Source: CAYQDB01 sp964416195 (GTDB lineage Bacteria; Zixibacteria; MSB-5A5; GN15; FEB-12). From it: DNA of 20,071 nt. Position numbers and translations under genes: made by a program. Positions 1-7,020 of the stretch are shown in pieces. The notes under the pieces are model-generated. The model did not search any database, was not told the origin of the DNA, and saw only the letters and a list, made by a program, of their open reading frames with translations. Numbering within the stretch: the first letter of the stretch is position 1; each line of letters starts with the position of its first letter. The DNA lies in assembly GCA_964416195.1 (NCBI GenBank), contig CAYQDB010000034.1:1-20071 (forward strand). Reading direction: 5' to 3'.

Positions 1-37
1 TAGGGTTGACAGGGAACAACTATTGAAGCCGACCGCC

Positions 38-76
38 TTGACATCCGATTCCAATTGGGCTTAATTCTGCCCAATT
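38..76 (+). promoter_or_regulatory. Candidate argF promoter with overlapping palindrome
   Basis: A perfect TTGACA (38-43) is followed after 16 bp by CTTAAT (60-65), a 4/6 match to a -10 box. A perfect 8-bp inverted repeat, AATTGGGC (53-60) and GCCCAATT (69-76) around an 8-nt centre, covers the spacer, the -10 box and the presumed start site. It lies 40 nt before the argF start. It could be an operator (arginine genes are often repressed by ArgR-like proteins, but this is not a recognisable ARG box). It could also be a weak terminator of an upstream gene, since four T residues end the 3' arm. Promoter strength and role are inferred. Confidence 0.4.
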
Positions 77-116
77 TTGACCAGTCAATACCTCGTTACT
101 AATCTTAGGAGGAGTT

Positions 117-1025
117 ATGCCCCGATCACTATGTCAAATCACCGACCTCACCATGGAAGAGCTGAACGAGATTTTCAATCTCTGTTCCAAAATGAAAAAG
201 GGGGAGATCGCACCCAGGCCGCTGGAAGGAAAATCCGCAGCCTGCATCTTTACCAAGGAGTCGCTGCGTACTCGGATTTCATTCGAGGTCGGCATTAGCG
301 AGCTCGGAGGGTACCCTGTTTACGTCACAGGCAATGAGATCAAGCTCGGCCAGCGGGAGAGTGTCGCCGATGCCGCCAGAGTCCTATCCCGCTATGTCGG
401 CATGATCATAATCCGCACATTTGCCCAATCAGACGTTGAAGAGCTGGCCCGGTACACCTCGGTTCCTGTAATAAACGGTCTGACAGACCTTGTTCACCCA
501 TGCCAGATTCTGGGAGACTACTTCACGGCCATGGAACACCTGGGACCCAAAAAGTGGTACACTGTGGCTTATGTAGGGGACGGCAACAACATCACCAACA
601 GCTGGCTTAATCTGGCGTCACTGGTTCCGCTGGACTTCCGGATAGGAACAGCACAAGACTGCCAACCGGCGCCTGAGTTTGTCGCCCGCGCCAAAACCAA
701 TCCCGACAGTAAAATCTTGCAGACAGATGATCCTAAAGAAGCGGTTGCCAATGCCGATGTAGTCTATACAGATGTCTGGGCCTCCATGGGTCAGAAGCAT
801 CTGGCAGATGAAAAGACAGAGAAGCTAAGGAAATATCAACTGAATGGTTCACTGCTGGCAGTCGCCAACCCAAAAGCTATCGTGATGCACTGTTTGCCTG
901 CCGAAAGAGGACGCGAGATTACGGATGAAGTTATGGATGGTCCGCAGTCGGTGGTCTTTGATCAGGCGGAAAACAGGCTGCATATCCAAAAGGCGATCAT
1001 GACTTTCCTTTTGGAACGGGCATAG
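117..1025 (+). CDS. argF: Ornithine carbamoyltransferase
   Basis: This cytoplasmic enzyme transfers the carbamoyl group of carbamoyl phosphate to L-ornithine, giving citrulline in arginine synthesis. At 302 aa it has the normal family length. The carbamoyl-phosphate motif S-x-R-T appears as SLRTR (residues 49-53), HPCQ at 127-130, the ornithine-binding D-x-x-x-SMG loop at 219-225 (DVWASMG), and HCLPA at 258-262. The SMG loop and HCLPA favour ornithine over acetyl- or succinyl-ornithine as substrate. The ATG at 117 is chosen because AGGAGG (107-112) sits 4 nt upstream. No other arg gene is visible in the window; an upstream one may lie outside it. The following lipoprotein gene begins 54 nt later with its own ribosome site, so the two may share a transcript. 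Confidence 0.96.
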   Translation: MPRSLCQITDLTMEELNEIFNLCSKMKKGEIAPRPLEGKSAACIFTKESLRTRISFEVGISELGGYPVYVTGNEIKLGQRESVADAARVLSRYVGMIIIRTFAQSDVEELARYTSVPVINGLTDLVHPCQILGDYFTAMEHLGPKKWYTVAYVGDGNNITNSWLNLASLVPLDFRIGTAQDCQPAPEFVARAKTNPDSKILQTDDPKEAVANADVVYTDVWASMGQKHLADEKTEKLRKYQLNGSLLAVANPKAIVMHCLPAERGREITDEVMDGPQSVVFDQAENRLHIQKAIMTFLLERA

Positions 1026-1079
1026 TCGATTTGGGTGGGACCCTCAGCAGGGACTATGAAGCAGGAAAGGAGACGTGCG

Positions 1080-1934
1080 ATGCGTTCCTACAAGCTTGTT
1101 CTCGTTTTGGGTGTCACCCTCCTTGTCGGCTTGTTTGCGATGTTCGTGGGTTGCGGCTCGGACAACGACAAGTCGACCGGAAACACCGCCGATTACAACG
1201 ATCCGGAATTCGTGGTGATGCAAGGGGAAGTCAACGGCTTTGTTGACTCAACGCTCGAGTTCTTCACTAACGGACTGAGCAATATCTACGGTCTCGCCAC
1301 CGATACCGTGGTCGATCCTGTCCAGTACGCCCCGGGTCCCATCGACACCATAACCGATTCGATCAGCGCCACCTATGCCGGTGGTTGGCACGTCGTCTAT
1401 ATTGGCTTTAACCGATCGTCTTTTTACTCGGTTCTGCGGGATTCCATCCAGTTTCTGAAGGACGGTCAGCCACAGCAAACCGCCTCTGATCTGGACAACC
1501 TTCTCTACAGGCATTTCTGGACGTACGACGTCATAGACACAGCTGTTACACATCAGTCTTTTGTCGGGAATGCACGTTATTCGTTTGCCGGGCTGAACAC
1601 AACACAGGCTACCATTACTGGGACGGACGACTGGCAGGCTCACTCCAAGTATGTTTGTCCGGATTCTACTGTCTGGTGGGACGTAAATATCGACGCCGCA
1701 CTTACGGACATAGTGGTGAAGAAATCCGGTATTGGCTGGGTGGAGAGTTGTCCCAGTTGCGGATCAGTCTCGGCTACCATCCAGACGGTATACAAGAAAG
1801 ATACCGACTTTCCTGATACCACCAGCTGGGCGGTGAACCTCACGTTCAGTGACGGCAATCTCTACTCCGTCGTTACCAGAGGGACCTCCACCTGGACCTA
1901 CAACAGGCAGCTTTGCACACCACCGAGCTACTAA
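1080..1934 (+). CDS. Predicted lipoprotein of unknown function
   Basis: I do not recognise the family. The N-terminus is a lipoprotein signal: basic start (R2, K5), hydrophobic stretch about 6-23, then a lipobox-like F-V-G-C with the lipidated Cys at residue 25, followed by G-S-D-N-D. The mature part (about 260 aa) is rich in Asp, Thr, Ser and aromatic residues, with four cysteines in the C-terminal third including a C-P-S-C pair, and looks like an all-beta envelope protein. The ATG at 1080 is preferred to the in-frame ATG at 1035 because AAAGGAG (1066-1072) lies 7 nt upstream and because the signal peptide then begins the protein. It follows argF by 54 nt and ends at a strong terminator. Position +2 is Gly, so it is not held by an Asp+2 signal; the destination membrane is not certain. 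Confidence 0.8.
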   Translation: MRSYKLVLVLGVTLLVGLFAMFVGCGSDNDKSTGNTADYNDPEFVVMQGEVNGFVDSTLEFFTNGLSNIYGLATDTVVDPVQYAPGPIDTITDSISATYAGGWHVVYIGFNRSSFYSVLRDSIQFLKDGQPQQTASDLDNLLYRHFWTYDVIDTAVTHQSFVGNARYSFAGLNTTQATITGTDDWQAHSKYVCPDSTVWWDVNIDAALTDIVVKKSGIGWVESCPSCGSVSATIQTVYKKDTDFPDTTSWAVNLTFSDGNLYSVVTRGTSTWTYNRQLCTPPSY

Positions 1935-1960
1935 ACTCATTGATTGAAACAGAAGTTATG

Positions 1961-1991
1961 GCCCGATGTCGTCAGACATCGGGCTTTTTTT
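1961..1991 (+). terminator. Intrinsic terminator after the lipoprotein gene
   Basis: A perfect 10-bp stem (1961-1970 with 1975-1984) with a 4-nt GTCA loop is followed by seven T residues (1985-1991). It begins 26 nt after the lipoprotein stop codon and so ends the argF-lipoprotein transcript. Confidence 0.93.
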
Positions 1992-2075
1992 GCGCCAGCC
2001 GGCTGAACCGAATTGGGCTTCGTCCCGGCGCAGTTTACTTTGACATCCAGCCTGCTTTGTCGCTTCATAGTCACG

Positions 2076-2507
2076 ATGAAAGAAGTTCTGAAGTACTCCC
2101 GCTGTTTTGTCTGCGGCGATAAAAACGATAGTGGTCTCAAGGCCCGATTTTACTACGACGGCAAACAGGCTGTTTCTGAAGTAAGCGCCCTGGAGCAGTT
2201 TGAGGGATATCGCGGAATCTACCACGGCGGCATCCTCTCGACTCTGCTTGACGAGGTTATGATCAAGTCTATTCTTGCGCTGGATCGGTATGCTGTTACC
2301 GCCGAAATAACGGTACGATTCCTCCAGCCAGTTCAAACCGGCGACATGATCAGACTGGTCGGCAGAGTAACGAAAAGCAAAGGGCGGGTTTTCCTGACGG
2401 AAGGAACAGCGACAGGAGAACGCGGCCAGGTTTTTGCCGCTGCCAACGGCAAGTACGTAGAAGCCAGTACCGACCTGAGAGCAACCTTGATGGACTCTGT
2501 AGAATAA
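2076..2507 (+). CDS. PaaI-type hotdog-fold acyl-CoA thioesterase
   Basis: Probably hydrolyses a cytoplasmic acyl-CoA thioester; the substrate cannot be told from sequence. At 143 aa it has the usual size for the single-domain hotdog family (4HBT). The catalytic segment is H50-G-G-I-L-S-T-L-L-D59-E60, matching the HGG...D/E signature of PaaI-like enzymes. The C-terminal beta strands (AEITVRFLQPV and following) fit the hotdog sheet. Near the N-terminus a C-F-V-C-G-x-x-N-x-x-G-L pattern (residues 10-21) is typical of a subgroup of these thioesterases. The frame is open back to a TTG at 2013, but the homologous part begins at the ATG at 2076; no good Shine-Dalgarno sequence precedes it. It follows a terminator, so it needs its own promoter, and has no evident metabolic partner beside it. 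Confidence 0.85.
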   Translation: MKEVLKYSRCFVCGDKNDSGLKARFYYDGKQAVSEVSALEQFEGYRGIYHGGILSTLLDEVMIKSILALDRYAVTAEITVRFLQPVQTGDMIRLVGRVTKSKGRVFLTEGTATGERGQVFAAANGKYVEASTDLRATLMDSVE

Positions 2508-2607
2508 CTGCAGATCGACCATTGCAGCTATTTGAGGTCGAAAGTTCCTGTCTGCCGTTTGCAGCCCACTGCTTGGGGTTGGCACCGTCCTTGCTGCTTT
2601 CACAGGC

Positions 2608-3120
2608 ATGGATAGGCCCGATTCGCCAATCATGTGTTATACGGCGGCATTTCATAACACAAAAATCGACCCATATCTTGAGCAGAAGGGGTTTACCCAC
2701 GGGTTGGTCGCCTTCTCTGTACCTGCTTTCGGGGTGCTGTTTCGCTGCCGGGCGCAGGGCACACTGATTGACCTCGAGTTTGCAGCTTTCTTCGCCCTGC
2801 TGAAGTTCGTCAAAACCCGCCTTGCAGAGGCAAAGGTGAAAGCGCTTACCATCCTATCATCAAACCCCGAATTCGTCTTTTCCTTTACCGGCAATTCCCG
2901 CCATCTGGAAACCGGGAGCGAAAGAGCCCGATTGCTGTCCGAGTACGCTAGGGAGTTCAGACTGTCGATTGCATTCACAGAGCCCTTTGGGAATAAGGCG
3001 CTGATCTCTCCGGCCGATTATCCATCCCTGCCCGATCCCAACGCAGTGAGACTAAGGCCTGATCGGGAAGATCTGAAAAAGACTGGCTTCAGACCCTTTC
3101 AGAGAGCCGTAAAGCTTTGA
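2608..3120 (+). CDS. Hypothetical protein, faint RNase H-like pattern
   Basis: I cannot assign this 170-aa protein. It has no signal peptide or membrane segment. The middle part reads like the core of an RNase H-fold domain: an L-I-D-L-E-F-A-A-F-F-A-L-L helix start (compare the A-E-x-x-A-L helix of RNase HI), then L-T-I-L-S-S-N-P-E-F where RNase HI has S-D-S, and later a strand followed by G-N-K-A-L where RNase HI has N-x-x-A-D. If so, the S-D-S aspartate is replaced by Asn and the enzyme may be inactive. This is a weak, eye-made comparison. The start is uncertain: ATG 2608 and ATG 2632 both lack a clear ribosome site. It lies 100 nt after the thioesterase gene; no terminator is seen between them. 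Confidence 0.6.
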   Translation: MDRPDSPIMCYTAAFHNTKIDPYLEQKGFTHGLVAFSVPAFGVLFRCRAQGTLIDLEFAAFFALLKFVKTRLAEAKVKALTILSSNPEFVFSFTGNSRHLETGSERARLLSEYAREFRLSIAFTEPFGNKALISPADYPSLPDPNAVRLRPDREDLKKTGFRPFQRAVKL

Positions 3121-3552
3121 GCCGTCCTCCAGTGCAAATCCTTGTGTGCAGACCTGATAGTTTCGGACACAGGTTCAACTGGTCATTCATCCTTGCCGGA
3201 ACCAACTTTTGAGACAACCTCCTAAGGCTTACTTAGCCTGAGCTCTCTCGAAAGTCAGGTTGCATCTCCTTGCCGGTAAGGAAACCGTTTGCGCACTCCA
3301 TTTTCAGCATCAATAGAGACTATCAGACACATGGGAGCAGCCCCATAGGCCGCCCCGCCCATAACCTGTTAACTTCCATGGCGTTACGGTAGGCAAGTCA
3401 TATCCCGCTTTCGACTGGCAACGTTCCGTCCCTTTTGGGTATAATGGCATATAGGTTGCGGTAACAGTTTATGGAAAAACAATATGTTCATTTGTGCTTG
3501 CCGGTACCATGGCCGGTGAGGAGCTTCTTGTGAAGCGGAAAGGACAGCATCT
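3121..3552. other. Gene-free stretch of about 430 bp
   Basis: No convincing coding frame or homologous element was seen. Its 3' end holds the sigma-54-like promoter (3445-3460), an overlapping TATAAT (3440-3445), a 5-bp hairpin GCTTC-TTGT-GAAGC (3523-3536), and the ribosome site GGAAAGGA (3537-3544) of the next gene. The first 300 bp contain only short, poor inverted repeats. Confidence 0.5.
3445..3460 (+). promoter_or_regulatory. Candidate sigma-54 (-24/-12) promoter
   Basis: TGGCAT-N5-TTGCG matches the sigma-54 consensus TGGCAC-N5-TTGCW at 9 of 11 fixed positions, and the GG and GC doublets have the required spacing (G3446 to G3458, 12 nt). The start site would be near 3471, giving an 82-nt leader before the secreted protein at 3553. 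A sigma-70-like TATAAT (3440-3445) overlaps its left edge but has only a poor -35 box. Matching is by eye; no enhancer-binding protein gene is in the window. Confidence 0.45.
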
Positions 3553-4416
3553 ATGAGATACCTCCAGAAGTTTATGGCAGCGCTGGCAATCGTAGCTTGT
3601 ACATTACTGTCGACAGCTTCAGCCCAGACATATTCGGGCATAGTATCCGTCGACACGGTCGAGGCGACGGCCGGTGGACAGATCGGGGTCCCTGTCCGGC
3701 TGAGCAATAATAACATGCCCATTTCCGGCCTGGTTGTTCCGCTCAAGTTCTCCAGTCCGTATCTAACGGCCGACTCCGTCTCATTCGTGGGTTCCATGCT
3801 GCCGGCAGATTTTGCCGGCCACCGGCATATCGACGCCGCCAACTCCACTATCAAAATCTTATACATGGCAAAGCTCGTAAGCCCAACACCTACAATCACG
3901 GCCACAGACGGCACTCTCGCGACCATTTTCTTCTCAGTCTCCGCTGCGGCTCCCGAGGGGACCATCCCTATCGACTCGATCAACATAGACTCTGTTATCC
4001 ACTTCGACACTTCGGAAGTACATATCCACACAAGAATAGAAGCCTGTGACCAGAGTGGAATGGTATTATTGTTGCCCAGCTTTATTCCCGGGGGAATCAC
4101 GGTCAAATCAGCGACCGGAGTAGACGATGGTCTTGAGCCTTCCGGATTGCCTGCCTCATTCAACCTTTCCCAGAATTACCCCAATCCGTTCAACCCATCT
4201 ACAGTCATTGAATTCGCTTTACCCCAGGCGAGTCAGGTTCGGCTTGAGGTGTTTAACATTCTGGGCCAGAAAGTCAGGACACTGATTGACACTCGCCTGT
4301 CAGCCGGCAATCATAGGGTGGAGTTCGACGGCACCAGCCTTACCAGCGGCATCTATTTCTACCGCTTGAGTCACGATGGGAAAAATTTGACCCGAAAAAT
4401 GACACTTATCAAATAA
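3553..4416 (+). CDS. Secreted cohesin-like protein with type IX sorting domain
   Basis: A 287-aa exported protein. Residues 1-24 form a Sec signal peptide (basic start, hydrophobic core, A-S-A then cleavage before Q25). Residues about 28-165 form a beta-rich domain whose opening (V-D-T-V-E-A, then G-G-Q-I-G-V-P-V-R-L-S-N, then I-S-G-L-V-V-P-L-K-F) resembles cohesin modules, which bind dockerins. Residues 203-287 are a classic type IX (Por) C-terminal sorting domain: F-N-L-S-Q-N-Y-P-N-P-F-N-P-S-T at 203-217, then L-G-Q-K-V, G-I-Y-F-Y-R-L and a final M-T-L-I-K. It would be secreted through the outer membrane and held at the surface or released. GGAAAGGA (3537-3544) lies 8 nt before the ATG. It is followed by its own terminator. 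The cohesin assignment is by pattern only; the sorting domain is certain. Confidence 0.88.
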   Translation: MRYLQKFMAALAIVACTLLSTASAQTYSGIVSVDTVEATAGGQIGVPVRLSNNNMPISGLVVPLKFSSPYLTADSVSFVGSMLPADFAGHRHIDAANSTIKILYMAKLVSPTPTITATDGTLATIFFSVSAAAPEGTIPIDSINIDSVIHFDTSEVHIHTRIEACDQSGMVLLLPSFIPGGITVKSATGVDDGLEPSGLPASFNLSQNYPNPFNPSTVIEFALPQASQVRLEVFNILGQKVRTLIDTRLSAGNHRVEFDGTSLTSGIYFYRLSHDGKNLTRKMTLIK

Positions 4417-4445
4417 ACGAATTGACAAAATCTGTCGATTGTATA

Positions 4446-4481
4446 AGGGATAGCTGTATTTTCGGCTGTCCCTGTTTTTTT
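4446..4481 (+). terminator. Intrinsic terminator between secreted protein and kinase
   Basis: A 9-bp stem with one G-T pair (4446-4454 with 4465-4473) and a 10-nt loop is followed by G and seven T residues (4475-4481). It starts 30 nt after the 4416 stop and ends only 10 nt before the kinase start at 4491, so it could also limit read-through into the kinase gene. Confidence 0.85.
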
Positions 4482-4490
4482 GAGAAAGAG

Positions 4491-6200
4491 ATGATGATAA
4501 CAGCCGAGCCTGTAGAGGAAAGGAAATCGATCAAATTCGGTGAGTACCTCCTGACCGGAAAGATCGGCCAGGGCGGAGTCGCCGAGATCTACAAGGGGCG
4601 CCAGGAATCTCTGGACCGCGACGTAGCGATCAAGATTCTGTCACCGAAGCTTACCAGCGATCTCGACATCGTCAGACGTTTTGAAAGGGAATCCCTTGTC
4701 ATAGCGAAACTAAACCACCCGAACATCGTTCACGTCATCGACCGGGGGACTGCAGGTGGGCGCTACTATTTCGTCATGGAATATATTGACGGCACCTCGT
4801 TTCGAGAAGTGATCGACTCCGACCGGATCCCCCTGAAGACGAAACTTGAGATGATCGTTGAGGTCTGCAAGGGGCTGGACTATGCTCACAAGAACGGAAT
4901 CATCCACCGCGACATCAAACCGACCAATATCCTGATTGATCGGCAGGGCAACGCCCTGGTGACGGATTTCGGCGTCGCCCAGATTGTGGGCGCACCGGAG
5001 ACCGAAATGACCGCCTCGGACATAGTGATGGGCACCGTTTCGTATATGTCACCGGAACAGAAGGTCAGTTCCACGAACGTCGACCAGACCACCGACATCT
5101 ACGCTATGGGTATCATACTGTACGAGATTCTTGTGAGGAAAAAGCCCTTTGGCCATTTCAAACTTCCTTCTAAGATCGACCCCAAAATAGATCCGACGTT
5201 CGACGAGATCGTTCTTAAATGTATGGCTCAGGAACCGAAAGACCGTTACCAGACGGCCGTCCAGCTCAAAGATGCCATCCTTGAGATCATAGGAGGAAAT
5301 CATTCCGGCGTAACGGAGAATGCTTTCTCCGTTGGAGGGGTGGACTCCTTCATGGGCAAGTGCCGTTACCTTGACACCATTAAAGAAACCCGCTTCAGTT
5401 CGACAATTCTGGTGGAGAATCGCATCAACAAGAAGCTTTACATTATCAAGAAACACAACAGAGGCGAGGCGGGACGCAAAGAAGCTACTCTGTTGACCTC
5501 CTTGAAGAACAAGAACATCATCAATATCCATGGGGCCGGAGGCGATCGAAAATCGACCGTCATTATATCCGAATATGCGCAGGGCGGTTCATTGGCAGAC
5601 CGCATGGCCCGCCGTCACAAGTGGCCAAAGACGATGGAGACAATTGCCTCAGTGGCCTCCGGGTTGGATTTTGCCCACAAGAACAACATCATTCACGGTA
5701 ACCTGCGACCATCCAATCTACTGTTCGACGCCAACGAGGTGGTCAAAATATCGGACTTCGGCATGCCGGTTCATTATGACAGCCCGCACAAGAGAAACTG
5801 GTACAGTCCGCCAGAGCGGAAAAAGTCCCGCCTGGGAGATATTTACTCCTTGGGAGTTATTCTCCACCAGATGTTGACCGATCGTAATCCCAGTCACGAC
5901 CTGGGTGACAATCTCCTTCTCGACGATGTCAAGGGGGATCTCCCCGAGGAGATTCGCAATATGCTGTCGAAGCTTCTTGCCATCCGGGTAGCCCGCCGCT
6001 ATCAGAGCTGTGAGGAATTCATAAGTGATTGGGAAGACTTCAAACAGCGCCCCAAGGCACCTGCTATCAAGGAATTCAGTGAGGTCGAACCGAAGCCGGT
6101 GAGTAAGGGGAAAACGTCTTTGTGGGTTTACCTCCTCCCCCTACTCGGCATCGTTGCTGCTGTGATCGTAACCCTGTATCTCACCAGGGTATTAGGATAA
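4491..6200 (+). CDS. Membrane-anchored tandem Ser/Thr kinase-pseudokinase
   Basis: A 569-aa protein with two kinase-fold domains and a C-terminal membrane anchor. Domain 1 (about 17-265) is a complete Hanks-type Ser/Thr kinase: Gly loop G26-Q-G-G, VAIK with K48, alpha-C E67, H139-R-D141-I-K-P-T-N, D159-F-G, and an S-P-E-Q motif after the activation loop. It should phosphorylate proteins on Ser/Thr. Domain 2 (about 285-530) has the same fold but no Gly loop, and the catalytic HRD is H402-G-N404. The ATP-site lysine (K320 or K321), D422-F-G and an S-P-P-E motif remain, so it is a likely pseudokinase that may still bind nucleotide. A single hydrophobic helix at about 544-565 tethers it to the inner membrane with both domains cytoplasmic. 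The frame is open to a TTG at 4422, but that part overlaps the terminator, so the ATG at 4491 is chosen (ATG 4494 is also possible). No partner phosphatase or regulator is adjacent. Confidence 0.93.
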   Translation: MMITAEPVEERKSIKFGEYLLTGKIGQGGVAEIYKGRQESLDRDVAIKILSPKLTSDLDIVRRFERESLVIAKLNHPNIVHVIDRGTAGGRYYFVMEYIDGTSFREVIDSDRIPLKTKLEMIVEVCKGLDYAHKNGIIHRDIKPTNILIDRQGNALVTDFGVAQIVGAPETEMTASDIVMGTVSYMSPEQKVSSTNVDQTTDIYAMGIILYEILVRKKPFGHFKLPSKIDPKIDPTFDEIVLKCMAQEPKDRYQTAVQLKDAILEIIGGNHSGVTENAFSVGGVDSFMGKCRYLDTIKETRFSSTILVENRINKKLYIIKKHNRGEAGRKEATLLTSLKNKNIINIHGAGGDRKSTVIISEYAQGGSLADRMARRHKWPKTMETIASVASGLDFAHKNNIIHGNLRPSNLLFDANEVVKISDFGMPVHYDSPHKRNWYSPPERKKSRLGDIYSLGVILHQMLTDRNPSHDLGDNLLLDDVKGDLPEEIRNMLSKLLAIRVARRYQSCEEFISDWEDFKQRPKAPAIKEFSEVEPKPVSKGKTSLWVYLLPLLGIVAAVIVTLYLTRVLG

Positions 6201-6333
6201 CTGCCTATTGTTACCATAACCAAAACCATTCTACCCTTCAGCCCAACCGATCCCCGTCCCCGCACAAGCTCATGTGCCAGACTTTTCTGAGCGCTCGATG
6301 TAGTTTCTCCAACAAAAGGCGACATCGTCATAG

Positions 6334-6360
6334 GCGCCGGTTGCCCCGGCGCGGTTTTTT
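6334..6360 (+). terminator. Intrinsic terminator after the kinase gene
   Basis: A GC-only 7-bp stem (GCGCCGG 6334-6340 with CCGGCGC 6346-6352), a 5-nt loop and then GG plus six T residues (6355-6360). It lies 134 nt after the kinase stop. The 133 bp between hold nothing else I can identify. Confidence 0.85.
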
Positions 6361-6398
6361 CAGTATATTTATTTTCACAAAAACTTGGGATGTTGACA

Positions 6399-6875
6399 AT
6401 GAGTGAGTCGACTCGCATCAAAGCTGATATCGTTCCGTACACGGTGGAATATTCAAAGGTTGTCCTCTCCTGGATCGATTCAGAGGAGACATACCGCAAC
6501 GTTTGTCGGGGGATCCAATTCCCTCCACCCGATGATCTGGTTGACGCCTGGCAAAGGGAGGATATCTCCTCCTATCTCCTCTTCACCTCCGGCAAACCGG
6601 TGGCCTACGGAGAGCTCTGGGGCAGGCCGCTGGAAATGGCGATTGAAATCGCCCATCTCATTGTCACCCCTCCCCAACGCTACCGGGGATACGGGACAAA
6701 GATACTGGAACTGCTCTATCAAAGAGCCGCCCAGAGGCAAAACGTCACCAAAGTAATCCTGAACTTCTTCGGCAGCGACGAAGCTGCTCTCGGGTGCTAC
6801 CTCAAGGCCGGCTTTGAACTGGAGAGCATGTCCCGCTATTCGGCCGGACTAAGAATGGTGCGGATAGTGAAGTAG
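6399..6875 (+). CDS. GNAT-family N-acetyltransferase
   Basis: A 158-aa single-domain acetyltransferase that would transfer an acetyl group from acetyl-CoA to an amine; the substrate is unknown. The acetyl-CoA-binding motif A is clear: strand I-A-H-L-I-V-T-P, then Q-R-Y-R-G-Y-G-T (the Q/R-x-x-G-x-G loop) and the helix K-I-L-E-L-L. Motif B follows (V-I-L-N-F-F, then A-L-G-C-Y-L-K-A-G-F-E, the usual x-A-x-x-x-Y-x-K-x-G-F ending). The N-terminal Y-S-K-V-V-L-S-W-I resembles the RimJ/RimL-like subgroup. ATG 6399 is chosen because GGGA (6387-6390) is 8 nt upstream; ATG 6390 in the same frame is the alternative. It follows a terminator, and an AT-rich TATATT (6364-6369) could be its -10 box. It is not evidently linked to its neighbours. 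Confidence 0.88.
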   Translation: MSESTRIKADIVPYTVEYSKVVLSWIDSEETYRNVCRGIQFPPPDDLVDAWQREDISSYLLFTSGKPVAYGELWGRPLEMAIEIAHLIVTPPQRYRGYGTKILELLYQRAAQRQNVTKVILNFFGSDEAALGCYLKAGFELESMSRYSAGLRMVRIVK

Positions 6876-6891
6876 TGCGGAGGACACTTCT

Positions 6892-6956
6892 CAGTAGGGC
6901 AGAAGTCCCTGACTCCTGCCAATTATTGGCAGGTCTCGGAGAGACCTGCCCTACTG
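6892..6956. repeat. 65-bp palindromic intergenic element
   Basis: Two 32-bp arms in inverted orientation meet around one base. They match perfectly at their outer 11 bp (CAGTAGGGCAG 6892-6902, CTGCCCTACTG 6946-6956) and at the inner 9 bp. The central hairpin CCTGCCAA-TTA-TTGGCAGG (6915-6933) is perfect. Each arm also holds its own small hairpin: AGTC-CCT-GACT on the left (6904-6914), GGTCTC-GGA-GAGACC on the right (6932-6946). There is no T tract, so it is not a standard terminator. It looks like a REP- or MITE-like intergenic repeat. Confidence 0.7.
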
Positions 6957-7020
6957 TCTATTTCGAAGTGAATTGCAGTAAACAATCATACATGTCAATC
7001 TGTGACGAAAGGGTTGAAGA

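Noticed and set aside
117..1025. argF product as an acetyl- or succinylornithine transcarbamylase because of S-L-R-T-R
   Set aside because: The D-x-x-x-S-M-G loop and H-C-L-P-A are those of ordinary ornithine carbamoyltransferase, and S-L-R-T also occurs in ordinary members as far as I recall.
2013..2075. N-terminal extension of the thioesterase from TTG 2013
   Set aside because: The extra 21 residues are not part of the family, and the ATG at 2076 gives the usual N-terminus.
1956..2633. 225-codon open frame on the minus strand
   Set aside because: It overlaps the terminator at 1961-1991 and the whole thioesterase gene, whose motifs are clear on the other strand.
3471..3533. 20-codon frame starting at the predicted sigma-54 transcript start
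   Set aside because: No ribosome site, no homology and no features of a leader peptide; likely chance.
3384..4163. 259-codon open frame on the minus strand
   Set aside because: It lies opposite the signal peptide and cohesin-like part of the secreted protein; its translation has no recognisable motif and no plausible start.
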